Below are positions 44,289-52,784 of a DNA stretch of 64,000 bases, in pieces. The notes below the pieces were generated by a model. The model saw nothing but the letters and a program-made list of their open reading frames with translations, did no database searches and was not told where the DNA came from. The first letter of the stretch is position 1, and the number at the start of each line of letters is the position of its first letter. The position numbers and the translations under genes are program-made. Location of the stretch: NCBI GenBank assembly GCA_020697255.1, contig JAJFBE010000002.1, positions 186,001 to 250,000 on the forward strand, in the 5' to 3' direction. Origin of the DNA: Burkholderiales bacterium. GTDB taxonomy: Bacteria > Pseudomonadota > Gammaproteobacteria > Burkholderiales > UBA11063.

Positions 44289-44891
44289 ATGCCACATCGT
44301 TTTTTTGTTATTTGTGATATTCTTTCCCTAGCCGTTATTAACATTGTAATTTGGGCCAGTCTATATATTCAATTTGCACAATACCAACTTCCATGCCCCC
44401 TATGTCTTGAACAACGTATGGGGTTATTTGGAATTAGTTTAGGCTATGTATTTAATTTATACTTTGGCGTAAAAGCCAGGCATTATGCTATTAGCACAGT
44501 TATCTCCCTTCTGATTGCAAGTATTGCAATGATCCAGATTTTAATGCATATCGTCCCTGACACCGGAAGTTATGGCTCTCCTTTTATGGGATTGCATCTA
44601 TATACCTGGGTATTTATTATTTGTATTGCAATTACTGTTTGGAATTTGATTTTAATTGTATTACTAAATGAGTTGCTCTTTATCGGTAAAACATCTGAAA
44701 AAGCTGCTCTTATTGTTGTTATACCATTAATGTTATGTATTTTAGTTAATGTCATAGCTAGCTTCGCTGAATGTGGATTAAACCGCTGCCCGACAGATCC
44801 AAAGTCATATTGGATAAATACTTTCCTAAAAGATAATACGGCAGTAAACCCTCAACACCATGGCAAGACGCATCATACTGATCTAGATTAA
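44289..44891 (+). CDS. dsbB: Disulfide bond formation protein B
   Basis: The 200-residue inner-membrane protein reoxidises DsbA and passes electrons to quinone. The first cysteine pair is C36-P-L-C39 in the loop after the first membrane segment (PCPLCLEQRMG). A second pair, C162/C167 in ECGLNRC, follows the last of five predicted membrane segments (about 8-29, 42-60, 68-86, 103-131, 139-160), which puts it in the periplasm too. In the E. coli protein the second pair lies in the second periplasmic loop, so this is a longer variant. AAGGAG upstream supports the start. No dsbA is adjacent. Confidence 0.9.
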   Translation: MPHRFFVICDILSLAVINIVIWASLYIQFAQYQLPCPLCLEQRMGLFGISLGYVFNLYFGVKARHYAISTVISLLIASIAMIQILMHIVPDTGSYGSPFMGLHLYTWVFIICIAITVWNLILIVLLNELLFIGKTSEKAALIVVIPLMLCILVNVIASFAECGLNRCPTDPKSYWINTFLKDNTAVNPQHHGKTHHTDLD

Positions 44892-44941
44892 TTTGAGATA
44901 AGATCAAGCTTGGTACCTAATATTTTTTGGATAACTTGTAT

Positions 44942-45322
44942 ATGTACTATTTTGTTGAACGTTCAGTTGTAGTAATTAAACCAAAGCAGCCTTTTTTGGA
45001 ATGGGTTAACAATACCTTCCAGGATACGCCCCAGCCATTAACGCTCGATTCAATCAGGATTGATTGTAATTCGTATCTAATTCCGGAAATTGATGAGATT
45101 GAAGATGGGGTAAATTATATCGATGATAAATTTGCCGACTTATTTGCGCTCGAACTTGCATCCTGGACTGAAGACGAAACCTTGTGGCCACAAGCTTTTA
45201 CCCTAAAAATGTTCTGGGAATGGTTTGATGTTGAAGTATATCCTACAGCCATCGATATCAGCGAAGAACATATTAGTGATGATGAAGACAACCGCAGGCC
45301 TCTGGCAAATACTATTCATTAA
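44942..45322 (+). CDS. Conserved-looking small acidic protein, unknown
   Basis: From the ATG at 44942 (a TTG at 44927 is also in frame) the protein has 126 residues and begins MYYFVERSVVVIKPKQPFLEWVNNTF. It is acidic and has many tryptophans (ASWTEDETLWPQAFTLKMFWEWFDVEV). This opening, with KPKQPFLxW, recalls a small protein family found in proteobacteria, but I cannot name it. There is no signal peptide. It is followed 3 bp later by the next gene and so belongs to the run ending in folC and purF. Confidence 0.6.
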   Translation: MYYFVERSVVVIKPKQPFLEWVNNTFQDTPQPLTLDSIRIDCNSYLIPEIDEIEDGVNYIDDKFADLFALELASWTEDETLWPQAFTLKMFWEWFDVEVYPTAIDISEEHISDDEDNRRPLANTIH

Positions 45323-45325
45323 GTT

Positions 45326-45781
45326 ATGCGAAGTAGAGAGATTCATCTACAATTATCCCCTTCAAAGTTGCCTTTAATTGCTTTGCTACTGGTCTTTATC
45401 TGCTGTTACCTGATAAGCTGTTACCTCCCCACCTTGAAATATGTCTTGTTTGGTGTATTTATCCTTATGTGTTTATTTTGGCTATATAAATACCTGGGTT
45501 TTAAACAATATAACCTTATTTTCAACACAACTAATAAGAGGATATGGATCCCCGACCAGGTCGGGGATGACAAGCTACAGATCGGAGATGGCAAACTACG
45601 CAATGAAAATAATAGAACTTATGAAATTCCACTACAAATTGCTAAAATTCGGCATATTTCCTGGTGGTTGTGTATAATCTATATATTAACACCGAAAAAA
45701 GTAAAAAAAATTTACCTATTTGTCGACAGTATACCGTTTAAATCATATAAAACCTTTAAAATATACAGCCAATGGACTTAA
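45326..45781 (+). CDS. Small membrane protein interrupted by a palindromic repeat
   Basis: The 151-residue protein has two membrane segments (about 15-35 and 38-55) and a C-terminal domain (SWWLCIIYILTPKKVKKIYLFVDSIPFKSYKTFKIYSQWT). That layout, and its place before folC, recalls YgfX-like proteins but the match is loose. At about residues 73-92 the DNA (45545-45594) is a palindromic repeat and reads WIPDQVGDDKLQIGDGKL, a typical translation of such repeats. The frame stays open, so the repeat is tolerated. It overlaps folC by 10 bp. Confidence 0.6.
   Translation: MRSREIHLQLSPSKLPLIALLLVFICCYLISCYLPTLKYVLFGVFILMCLFWLYKYLGFKQYNLIFNTTNKRIWIPDQVGDDKLQIGDGKLRNENNRTYEIPLQIAKIRHISWWLCIIYILTPKKVKKIYLFVDSIPFKSYKTFKIYSQWT
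45545..45594. repeat. Palindromic repeat inside a reading frame
   Basis: ATCCCCGACC-A-GGTCGGGGAT (45548-45568) is a perfect 10-bp-arm palindrome, preceded by GG and followed by GACA. A second, weaker piece, ATCGGAGATGGCAA, follows at about 45581. It belongs to the GGGGATGAC repeat group seen at 27119, 31760 and 32584. Confidence 0.85.
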
Positions 45782-47019
45782 ACCAACAGTTATCTTATCT
45801 ACTTAAACTTAATACTAATGAATTTAGTGATAATTTGGTAGCGCTCAAACAAACAATATCTAATCTTGATCTATTCCCTACATACCCAACCATCCTGGTA
45901 GCTGGGACAAATGGTAAAGGTTCTACCTGTGCTTATCTTAGCACAATCCTGACTCTTGCCGGATATCGCGTAGGAACATTTACATCCCCGCATATTTTTA
46001 ATTATAATGAGCGAATTTGTATAAATAACCAGGCAATTGATAATAATAGCTTAACCGAAGTATTACAGCAAGTGATAGATACATGCCCTATAAATCCCGG
46101 GTTATTTAAAGCATTTACTTTATGCGCTCATTTATACTTTATACAGCAAAAAGTTGATATTGCAGTTATTGAAGTTGGAATCGGTGGGTTAAATGATGCA
46201 ACTAATTTATTTGACCCCACAATCAGCGTGATTACAAGTATTTCGCATGATCACAGCCAAATTTTAGGTAATACCTTAGAAGAAATTGGCAAACAAAAAG
46301 CCGGAATTTTTAGAAAAAACACACCAGCTTTTATCGGTATGCAAAATCCACCGCAAAGCGTTATAAAATATGCCGGGGAAATAAATGCTAACTTACAAAT
46401 TTTAGGGACAGATTTTAGTTATACAAAACATGAATTGAGTTTTGATGTGTATTCCCGGAGTGATAAATATTTTGGCCTACCCTATCCGGCACTTCGTGGA
46501 ATGGAGCAAATATCCAATGCAACTTTGGCTATTTGCGTATTAGCGGAATTAAAACCAGGCTTTCCTGTGCCATTGTCATCTATTAAAACCGGATTACTGC
46601 AAGTAAAACTGCCGGGGAGGCTGAGTATATTACCCGGACTACCACAAATTATACTGGATGTAGCACATAACGAGGAAGCTGTCTCCCAAATGCTTAAAAA
46701 TATGTTAAAATTACCCTTTGTTAAACATAACTATGCTGTTTTTGGTATGGCCAGTGATAAGGATATCCCTGCCGTAATTGCTCTGGCTAAAGAGCAATTT
46801 AATCAGTGGTTTATTGCACCGATTAACTCTAAACGCAGCATAAATAATGATGAATTGATACAAATTATGCAAAATAATGGTATAGCTAAAAACCGCATTT
46901 TGGCATTTGAAACAATTAGTAAAGCATTAACACATGCTAAGAGCATTAGTAGAAACGATGATAGAATCGTTTGTTTTGGTTCATTTTTAGTAGTTGAAGA
47001 AGCGTATAGATGCAATTAA
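45772..47019 (+). CDS. folC: Folylpolyglutamate synthase/dihydrofolate synthase
   Basis: The 415-residue protein has the Mur-ligase-like ATP site VAGTNGKGSTCAYLSTIL (about 43-60), FTSPHIFNYNERI for the pterin and the C-terminal domain with ILDVAHNEEAV. It joins glutamate to dihydropteroate and to folates. It is slightly shorter than the E. coli enzyme (422) but complete. It overlaps the upstream small membrane protein by 10 bp and the SPOR gene by 10 bp. Confidence 0.96.
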   Translation: MDLNQQLSYLLKLNTNEFSDNLVALKQTISNLDLFPTYPTILVAGTNGKGSTCAYLSTILTLAGYRVGTFTSPHIFNYNERICINNQAIDNNSLTEVLQQVIDTCPINPGLFKAFTLCAHLYFIQQKVDIAVIEVGIGGLNDATNLFDPTISVITSISHDHSQILGNTLEEIGKQKAGIFRKNTPAFIGMQNPPQSVIKYAGEINANLQILGTDFSYTKHELSFDVYSRSDKYFGLPYPALRGMEQISNATLAICVLAELKPGFPVPLSSIKTGLLQVKLPGRLSILPGLPQIILDVAHNEEAVSQMLKNMLKLPFVKHNYAVFGMASDKDIPAVIALAKEQFNQWFIAPINSKRSINNDELIQIMQNNGIAKNRILAFETISKALTHAKSISRNDDRIVCFGSFLVVEEAYRCN

Positions 47020-47684
47020 ATAATCCCAAAAATAATACAAGTAATTTGATTAAACAAAGCGAGCTGGCTAAGAAAAAAGCCAGAAGAAGATTAATTGGTA
47101 GCATTTTTATGCTACTAACCGCCCTGATAATCTTACTTAACGTTACTGCAAAAGTAAAACCAATTCCTGTAAACCCAAAAGTAATTGAGATCAGTAATAA
47201 TACTTCTGCACCTGCTAAAACCACCTCACAATCTCAAATAGTAAACACAGCAAGTGCACCAATAAATGCAAGTAGCCCGGTAACTACAAATGCGATAGCA
47301 GCTTCTAATACTGAATCATCCGGCACCGGATTTAAGGCCGGGGTTGTCGGTACCAATGGTTCGGCTAAAAATGATACTGAATCAGGAGCCGTAACTATCA
47401 AGCCTATAATCATAACCATGAACATCGATCACAAGCCTAGCCCGGAAGATATCCTAAATGGTAATTTAAGCAAAACCTCCGAAACCATATATTATGTTCA
47501 AATTGCCGCATCCACAAATAAACCCGAGTTGATAAAAATACAAAACAGTTTATCTGGCAATGGCATAAAATCATTTATCCAAAATGGAAAAAATAATAAC
47601 TACCGTTTACGTGCCGGAGCATTTAAGAGTAAACCTGAAGCTACAGATAAGCTGGCCCAAATTAGAAAGAGTTTAAACCAATAG
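47010..47684 (+). CDS. SPOR-domain protein, DedD/FtsN-like
   Basis: The 224-residue bitopic protein has a cytoplasmic N-terminus with KKKARRR, one membrane segment (about 31-48), a long Ser/Thr/Asn/Pro-rich periplasmic linker (50-150) and a C-terminal SPOR domain beginning at about 157 (YYVQIAASTNKPELIKIQNSL...SFIQNGKNNNYRLRAGAFKSKPEATDKL). SPOR domains bind septal peptidoglycan lacking stem peptides. In the folC-dedD-cvpA-purF order this is DedD, a division factor. It overlaps folC by 10 bp and precedes cvpA by 4 bp. Confidence 0.88.
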   Translation: MQLNNPKNNTSNLIKQSELAKKKARRRLIGSIFMLLTALIILLNVTAKVKPIPVNPKVIEISNNTSAPAKTTSQSQIVNTASAPINASSPVTTNAIAASNTESSGTGFKAGVVGTNGSAKNDTESGAVTIKPIIITMNIDHKPSPEDILNGNLSKTSETIYYVQIAASTNKPELIKIQNSLSGNGIKSFIQNGKNNNYRLRAGAFKSKPEATDKLAQIRKSLNQ

Positions 47685-47688
47685 TAAC

Positions 47689-48216
47689 ATGAATTTTTTT
47701 GCCACCAACTATGACATAATCTTTTTTGGCATTATCGCTTTTTCTGCCGTACTAGCCTTTATCCGTGGCGGCATAGTTGAAATTTTATCCTTAAGTACCT
47801 GGTTTATTGCCTTTTGGGTTTTACACAAATTTGGTTCTTTATTCGAACCATTTATCCCACATAGTGTAAGTAATAGCTTACTTAGAAATGTAATAATTTT
47901 TATTGTAATTTTTCTGATAATAGCCATTGGCATGGCAATTCTTAAAAAAATTTTAGCTAATTTTATTAATACTATAGGACTTGGCGGACTCAATTACCTC
48001 CTAGGCATTGCCTTTGGTATTATACGGGGTATTTTTGTTTGTGCATTACTTATAATTGTTATCCAAATCTTGAATCTGGATAGCAATAAATCATATGCAC
48101 ATGCAAAACTATATCCGATTTTATCGCCGGTGGTTATCTGGATAGTAGATGCGATTCCAGATTCGGTAAAGGATATCCCTAAACCACCAACCGGTGTACT
48201 TGACTTGTACAAATGA
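47689..48216 (+). CDS. cvpA: Colicin V production family membrane protein
   Basis: The 175-residue protein has four membrane segments (about 8-27, 33-48, 63-84, 102-124) and the family opening DIIFFGIIAFSAVLAFIRGGIVEILSLSTWFIAFWV. CvpA is linked to envelope homeostasis and, in E. coli, colicin V export. It lies between the SPOR gene and purF in the standard order, 12 bp before purF. Confidence 0.92.
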   Translation: MNFFATNYDIIFFGIIAFSAVLAFIRGGIVEILSLSTWFIAFWVLHKFGSLFEPFIPHSVSNSLLRNVIIFIVIFLIIAIGMAILKKILANFINTIGLGGLNYLLGIAFGIIRGIFVCALLIIVIQILNLDSNKSYAHAKLYPILSPVVIWIVDAIPDSVKDIPKPPTGVLDLYK

Positions 48217-48228
48217 CAGGAATAACAT

Positions 48229-49686
48229 ATGTGCGGCATAACTGGAATAGTTAGTAATCAAAGCATTACCCATACCCTGGTTAACAGTCTAAAGGGATTA
48301 CAACATCGCGGCCAACAAGCCGCAGGTATCGGCACCATGGATGGCAACCTGATGCATCTTAAAAAATATTTGGGGCTGGTCAAAGAGGTAATTACCGAAT
48401 ATGACATGACATACCTAAAGGGAAATGCCGGTATCGGGCATGTTAGATACCCTACAGCCGGCTCAGCAAATGACCCCGAGCAAGCCCACCCATTTTACGT
48501 AAATTCACCTTTTGGTATAATGCTTGCACATAATGGAAATTTGACTAATGCTCATGAATTACGTGATGATGTACTTAAAAAAAACCATAGACATGTGCGA
48601 ACATATTCCGATTCTGAAGTATTGATTAATGTATTTGCCTTTGAACTGGAACAACTAACAAAGCATAAAAGTCTGGATAATGATAAAATTTTTCGGGCAA
48701 TAACCAAGCTTAATGAACGTATTCGGGGAGGCTATGCAGTAGTATGTCTAATTGCCAACTATGGACTGGTTGCTTTTCGTGACCCAAACGGTATCAGGCC
48801 GCTTGCCCTGGGTAAAAAAGAAGAAGGTACCGAGAAGACATATTTATTAGCATCCGAAAGCTGTGCCATTGAGGTTAACAGCTTTGAATTTATTCGTGAT
48901 ATTGACCCAGGAGAGGCAGTTGTAATTACACTAGATGGTAAATTTGAAAGTCGCATCTGCCATCCTAAGCCAAGTCTTAATGTATGTATTTTTGAATATG
49001 TATACTTGTCCAGGCCGGATTCTATTATTGAGAAAGTTTCAGTACAAGAAGCCAGGCGTAATATGGGTAAGTATCTAGCCAAAACTATTTCAGGCTTAAA
49101 TCTAGACATCGATGTGGTAGTGCCGGTTCCGGATACTTCACGCGTAGTTGGTATTGAAGTAGCAGATCGGCTTGGAATTCCATATCGCGAAGGGTTTGTT
49201 AAAAACCATTTTGCCGGACGCACTTTTATGCTGGCTAATCATGAACAAAGACTAATTGCAGTTCGCAATAAATTAAGCCCGATTGCACTTGAATTTAAAG
49301 ATAAAAATGTTCTTTTGGTTGATGATTCGATCGTTCGTGGTACGACCTCTAAAAAAATTATTGATATTGTGCGTAAGCAAGGTGCCAAAAAAGTATATAT
49401 TGCTTCTGCGGCTCCTCAGGTTCGTTACCCAAATGTTTATGGAATTGATATGCCAACCCATAATGAATTAATCGCTCATGAGCGAAGCGACGAAGAAATA
49501 GCTTTAGCAATCGGTGCAGATAAGGTAATTTTTCAAAAACTGGAAAATTTAAAGCAGTCAATTACCGATGTTAACCCGCAGTTAGTTAACTTTGATGCCT
49601 CTTGCTTTGATGGCAAGTATATCACCGGAGATGTTAATCAGGATTATTTGGACTCCTTATTTAGCGTAGGTTGGAATGAGCACTAA
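48229..49686 (+). CDS. purF: Amidophosphoribosyltransferase
   Basis: The 485-residue protein carries out the first step of purine synthesis. C2 (MCGITGIVSN) is the glutamine amidotransferase nucleophile, and the phosphoribosyltransferase domain has the PRPP loop NVLLVDDSIVRGTTSKKI (about 362-379). No propeptide precedes C2, as in the E. coli type. It overlaps nadD by 11 bp. Confidence 0.97.
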   Translation: MCGITGIVSNQSITHTLVNSLKGLQHRGQQAAGIGTMDGNLMHLKKYLGLVKEVITEYDMTYLKGNAGIGHVRYPTAGSANDPEQAHPFYVNSPFGIMLAHNGNLTNAHELRDDVLKKNHRHVRTYSDSEVLINVFAFELEQLTKHKSLDNDKIFRAITKLNERIRGGYAVVCLIANYGLVAFRDPNGIRPLALGKKEEGTEKTYLLASESCAIEVNSFEFIRDIDPGEAVVITLDGKFESRICHPKPSLNVCIFEYVYLSRPDSIIEKVSVQEARRNMGKYLAKTISGLNLDIDVVVPVPDTSRVVGIEVADRLGIPYREGFVKNHFAGRTFMLANHEQRLIAVRNKLSPIALEFKDKNVLLVDDSIVRGTTSKKIIDIVRKQGAKKVYIASAAPQVRYPNVYGIDMPTHNELIAHERSDEEIALAIGADKVIFQKLENLKQSITDVNPQLVNFDASCFDGKYITGDVNQDYLDSLFSVGWNEH

Positions 49687-50320
49687 TAGCCACGCTTATA
49701 TCATTCTTGGCGGGACTTTTGACCCAATCCATAATGGTCATATTTTGCTGGCAGAGGCTCTGTATAACAGTTTCAAACAACCCGTTATCTTTATTCCTAC
49801 CGCACCGCCAAACTATAAAGCCCCACCTCAAACTACAGCAAAAGAGCGGCTTGAAATGTTAAAGCTGGCATTAAATAATAATCCACATTTTATTATTGAT
49901 AGCTGCGAAATGTTTGAGGAAAATTATATTTCAACAAACCAATCCTTAAAAATATTACGCGAAAAAATTGGCTACGACAAACCTATATATTTTTTAATTG
50001 GTGAGGATTCCTTAGTAAGTCTTGATACCTGGGATAACTGGCATGAACTATTCAATTTAACTAATTTTGTGGTAGCAATGAGGCCAGGGTATAGTTTGGA
50101 ACAAATGTCTGGACAGTTAAAATTAGAATTTACCAAACGTACCACCTGTAGTATTAAAAATCTCACCGATCCATACGGACAAATATACATTTTAAACTTT
50201 ACCCCTCATGATATTGCCTCAACCACAGTCCGGAATAATTGTAAGCAAAATCTACCAATAGAAGATATGGTAGATCCTAAGGTTGCCAAATACATTAAAG
50301 AGAATAAATTGTACATTTAG
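49676..50320 (+). CDS. nadD: Nicotinate-nucleotide adenylyltransferase
   Basis: The 214-residue protein has the nucleotidyltransferase motif GGTFDPIHNGH (about 11-21) and the C-terminal HDIASTTVRNN (ISSTxxR). It makes deamido-NAD from nicotinate mononucleotide. It overlaps purF by 11 bp and precedes rsfS by 54 bp, the usual nadD-rsfS pairing. Confidence 0.96.
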   Translation: MSTNSHAYIILGGTFDPIHNGHILLAEALYNSFKQPVIFIPTAPPNYKAPPQTTAKERLEMLKLALNNNPHFIIDSCEMFEENYISTNQSLKILREKIGYDKPIYFLIGEDSLVSLDTWDNWHELFNLTNFVVAMRPGYSLEQMSGQLKLEFTKRTTCSIKNLTDPYGQIYILNFTPHDIASTTVRNNCKQNLPIEDMVDPKVAKYIKENKLYI

Positions 50321-50374
50321 GCAGTTTATGATACAATAGAATCATGATAAATAACAACTTTTTATAGGATATAC

Positions 50375-50695
50375 ATGAAGATACCGGAAATAACACAAAT
50401 TGCAGTTAATGCACTTGAAAACATCAAAGGCGAAAATATTGTGGTTCTGGATACAAGTGGTCAGTCTTCAGTATTTCATACAATTATAATCTGTAGTGGA
50501 AATTCAACCCGTCAGGTTTCAGCCCTGGCCCATAGCGTTAGTGAAGATTTTAAAGCTAATAATATCGAAATCATTGGTATTGAAGGTAAACGTAGCGGTG
50601 AATGGGTGTTAGTTGATACCGGTGATGTTGTTATACATATTATGCTACCACAGGTTAGAGCTTATTACGATTTAGAGACTCTGTGGAATGGATAA
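50375..50695 (+). CDS. rsfS: Ribosome silencing factor RsfS
   Basis: The 106-residue protein matches RsfS: IVVLDTSGQSSVFHTIIICSGNSTRQVSALAHSV and the end GEWVLVDTGDVVIHIMLPQVRAYYDLETLW. It binds L14 and blocks subunit joining in starved cells. AGGATATAC precedes the ATG. It lies directly upstream of rapZ. Confidence 0.96.
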   Translation: MKIPEITQIAVNALENIKGENIVVLDTSGQSSVFHTIIICSGNSTRQVSALAHSVSEDFKANNIEIIGIEGKRSGEWVLVDTGDVVIHIMLPQVRAYYDLETLWNG

Positions 50696-50707
50696 GTTCA
50701 GGATATT

Positions 50708-51553
50708 ATGCAATTAATTCTCTTAAGCGGTTTAGCTGGGGCTGGAAAATCAACAGCTTTAAGGATTTTGGAAGATAGCGGTTATTATTGCGTTGATAAC
50801 CTGCCGCCACCAATGTTGGTACAGCTGATGGAAACTTATGCCCTCACCTCGGATGTAACAAAAGTTGCAGTTAGTATCGATACCCGTTCACGTTCAATGC
50901 TTAGGCAGCTACCTAATGCAATTTTAAGTGTACAAAATTTAGGCATTGAAACCAAGATAATCTTTTTGGATGCAAGCCATGAAGTACTAATAAAACGCTT
51001 TTCTGAAACCAGGCGCAAGCATCCTTTATCTGATGGTAAAAAAACCATTAGCGATTGTATTGCCGAAGAGACTGAATTACTCTTTGGCATAAATGCCATG
51101 GCACACAGGATTGATACCAGTAATTTGACTGCCAATGGCTTACGTGCAATTATAAAACAGTTTGTAAACGCTGATTATTCACAGTTAAATATTGTTATCC
51201 AATCATTTGGTTTTAAATATGGGCTACCAATTGATTCGGATTTTGTTTTTGATGTGCGCTGCCTACCTAATCCATACTATGACAATAGTATTCGTTGCTT
51301 TAACGGAACCCAGATTCCTATTATTGAATTTTTGGAAAAAGAACCTAAAGTACAAAAAATGATAAATGACATCTATACCATGGTACGCCCATGGTTATTA
51401 GAATTTAGCCAGGATAACCGTAATTATGTAACTATCTCAATAGGTTGTACTGGAGGTAAGCATCGGTCTGTATATATTGCAGAACAAATCTCAGAACTAA
51501 TCAGTAAATCAGGCTATAAAACTATCACCAGACACCGCCAACTCCAATCCTAA
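50708..51553 (+). CDS. rapZ: RNase adapter protein RapZ
   Basis: The 281-residue protein has the Walker A motif GLAGAGKSTA (about 8-17), DSGYYCVDNLPPPML, and the C-terminal domain ending ISIGCTGGKHRSVYIAEQI. RapZ binds the small RNA GlmZ in enteric bacteria and guides RNase E to it, controlling amino-sugar synthesis. No ptsN or hpf gene is adjacent here. It follows rsfS by 12 bp. Confidence 0.95.
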   Translation: MQLILLSGLAGAGKSTALRILEDSGYYCVDNLPPPMLVQLMETYALTSDVTKVAVSIDTRSRSMLRQLPNAILSVQNLGIETKIIFLDASHEVLIKRFSETRRKHPLSDGKKTISDCIAEETELLFGINAMAHRIDTSNLTANGLRAIIKQFVNADYSQLNIVIQSFGFKYGLPIDSDFVFDVRCLPNPYYDNSIRCFNGTQIPIIEFLEKEPKVQKMINDIYTMVRPWLLEFSQDNRNYVTISIGCTGGKHRSVYIAEQISELISKSGYKTITRHRQLQS

Positions 51554-51599
51554 ATTATGATATAATTCGCGTTATTATATTTTTTGAATAATAACATCG

Positions 51600-52784
51600 A
51601 TGCATTTTACAAAAATTACCGACCTGGATCTGAATAAAAAAACAGTTTTCATTCGTACTGACATGAATGTTCCATTACAAAATGGACAAATTACGGATGA
51701 TACCCGTATCAAAGCAGGTCTTATAACCATAAAATACGCTTTGGATAATGGCGCCAAGGTAATTGTAGCCACTCATCTGGGTCGCCCAAGCGAAGGAAAA
51801 TGTACACCAGAGGATAGCGTTAAACCTATTGCCAATTTGCTTAGCTCCCTTATTGGAAAGTCTATCCCCATTGTCAATGACATTAGTAACTACATCAATT
51901 TTGCTACCCAGGATATTGTAATGCTGGAAAATGTCCGCTGCAATGTAGGAGAAAAAGAAAATAGCCAGAAGCTCGGGCAAACCTATGCAAATTTATGCGA
52001 TATTTATGTCCATGATGCATTTGCTACTGCACATAGGGCTGAGGCATCAACCGATGCTATTGGTTATTATGCCAAAACCACTTGCGCAGGCTTACTTCTG
52101 GGACAAGAATTGAATGCTTTGGAAAAAGCCCTAAATACCCCAAAACACCCAATTGTTGCTATTGTTGCCGGGTCCAAAGTATCAACTAAATTATCTATTT
52201 TAAATAATTTAGCCGATAGGGTTGATTGTTTAATTGTCGGTGGTGGTATTTTAAATACTTTCCTGCAAGCCGCAGGATATAACATCGGTAAATCTTTGAT
52301 TGAAGCCGATTTGGTCAATGAAGCAAAAAAAATTATGGCTAAAATAAAGCAAAGAGGCGGTAATGTACCCCTGCCACAAGATGTTATAACCGCAAAAGAA
52401 TTTAGCCAAAGCGCTAATGCCATAAAAAAGCCAATTGGTGATGTTGATGCTGATGATATGATTTTGGATATTGGTCAAAATTTTGCCAATTCCTTGGCTG
52501 AAATTATAAAATCGGCTGGAACCATTATCTGGAATGGGCCACTTGGGGTATTTGAATTTGATCAATTTGCTAGTGGAACAAAAATTGTCGCTAATGCCAT
52601 TGCTATGAGTAATGCTTACAGCTTAGCAGGCGGTGGAGATACAATTGCAGCAATTAATAAATTTTGCCTATGGGATAAAATAGACTATATTTCAACTGCT
52701 GGCGGTGCCCTACTGGAATATCTGGAAGGTAAAGCACTCCCGGCAATAACTATGTTAAAGAAACAAAAATTAAGCAATGAATAA
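51600..52784 (+). CDS. pgk: Phosphoglycerate kinase
   Basis: The 394-residue protein matches Pgk: KTVFIRTDMNVPLQNGQITDDTRI (15-38), THLGRP (58-63), ENVRCNVGEKENS and the C-terminal GGGDTIAAINKF with STAGGALLEYLEGKALP. It makes ATP from 1,3-bisphosphoglycerate. Full length for the family (387-400). TATAAT at 51561-51566 is the likely -10 box. It overlaps asnS by 8 bp. Confidence 0.98.
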   Translation: MHFTKITDLDLNKKTVFIRTDMNVPLQNGQITDDTRIKAGLITIKYALDNGAKVIVATHLGRPSEGKCTPEDSVKPIANLLSSLIGKSIPIVNDISNYINFATQDIVMLENVRCNVGEKENSQKLGQTYANLCDIYVHDAFATAHRAEASTDAIGYYAKTTCAGLLLGQELNALEKALNTPKHPIVAIVAGSKVSTKLSILNNLADRVDCLIVGGGILNTFLQAAGYNIGKSLIEADLVNEAKKIMAKIKQRGGNVPLPQDVITAKEFSQSANAIKKPIGDVDADDMILDIGQNFANSLAEIIKSAGTIIWNGPLGVFEFDQFASGTKIVANAIAMSNAYSLAGGGDTIAAINKFCLWDKIDYISTAGGALLEYLEGKALPAITMLKKQKLSNE

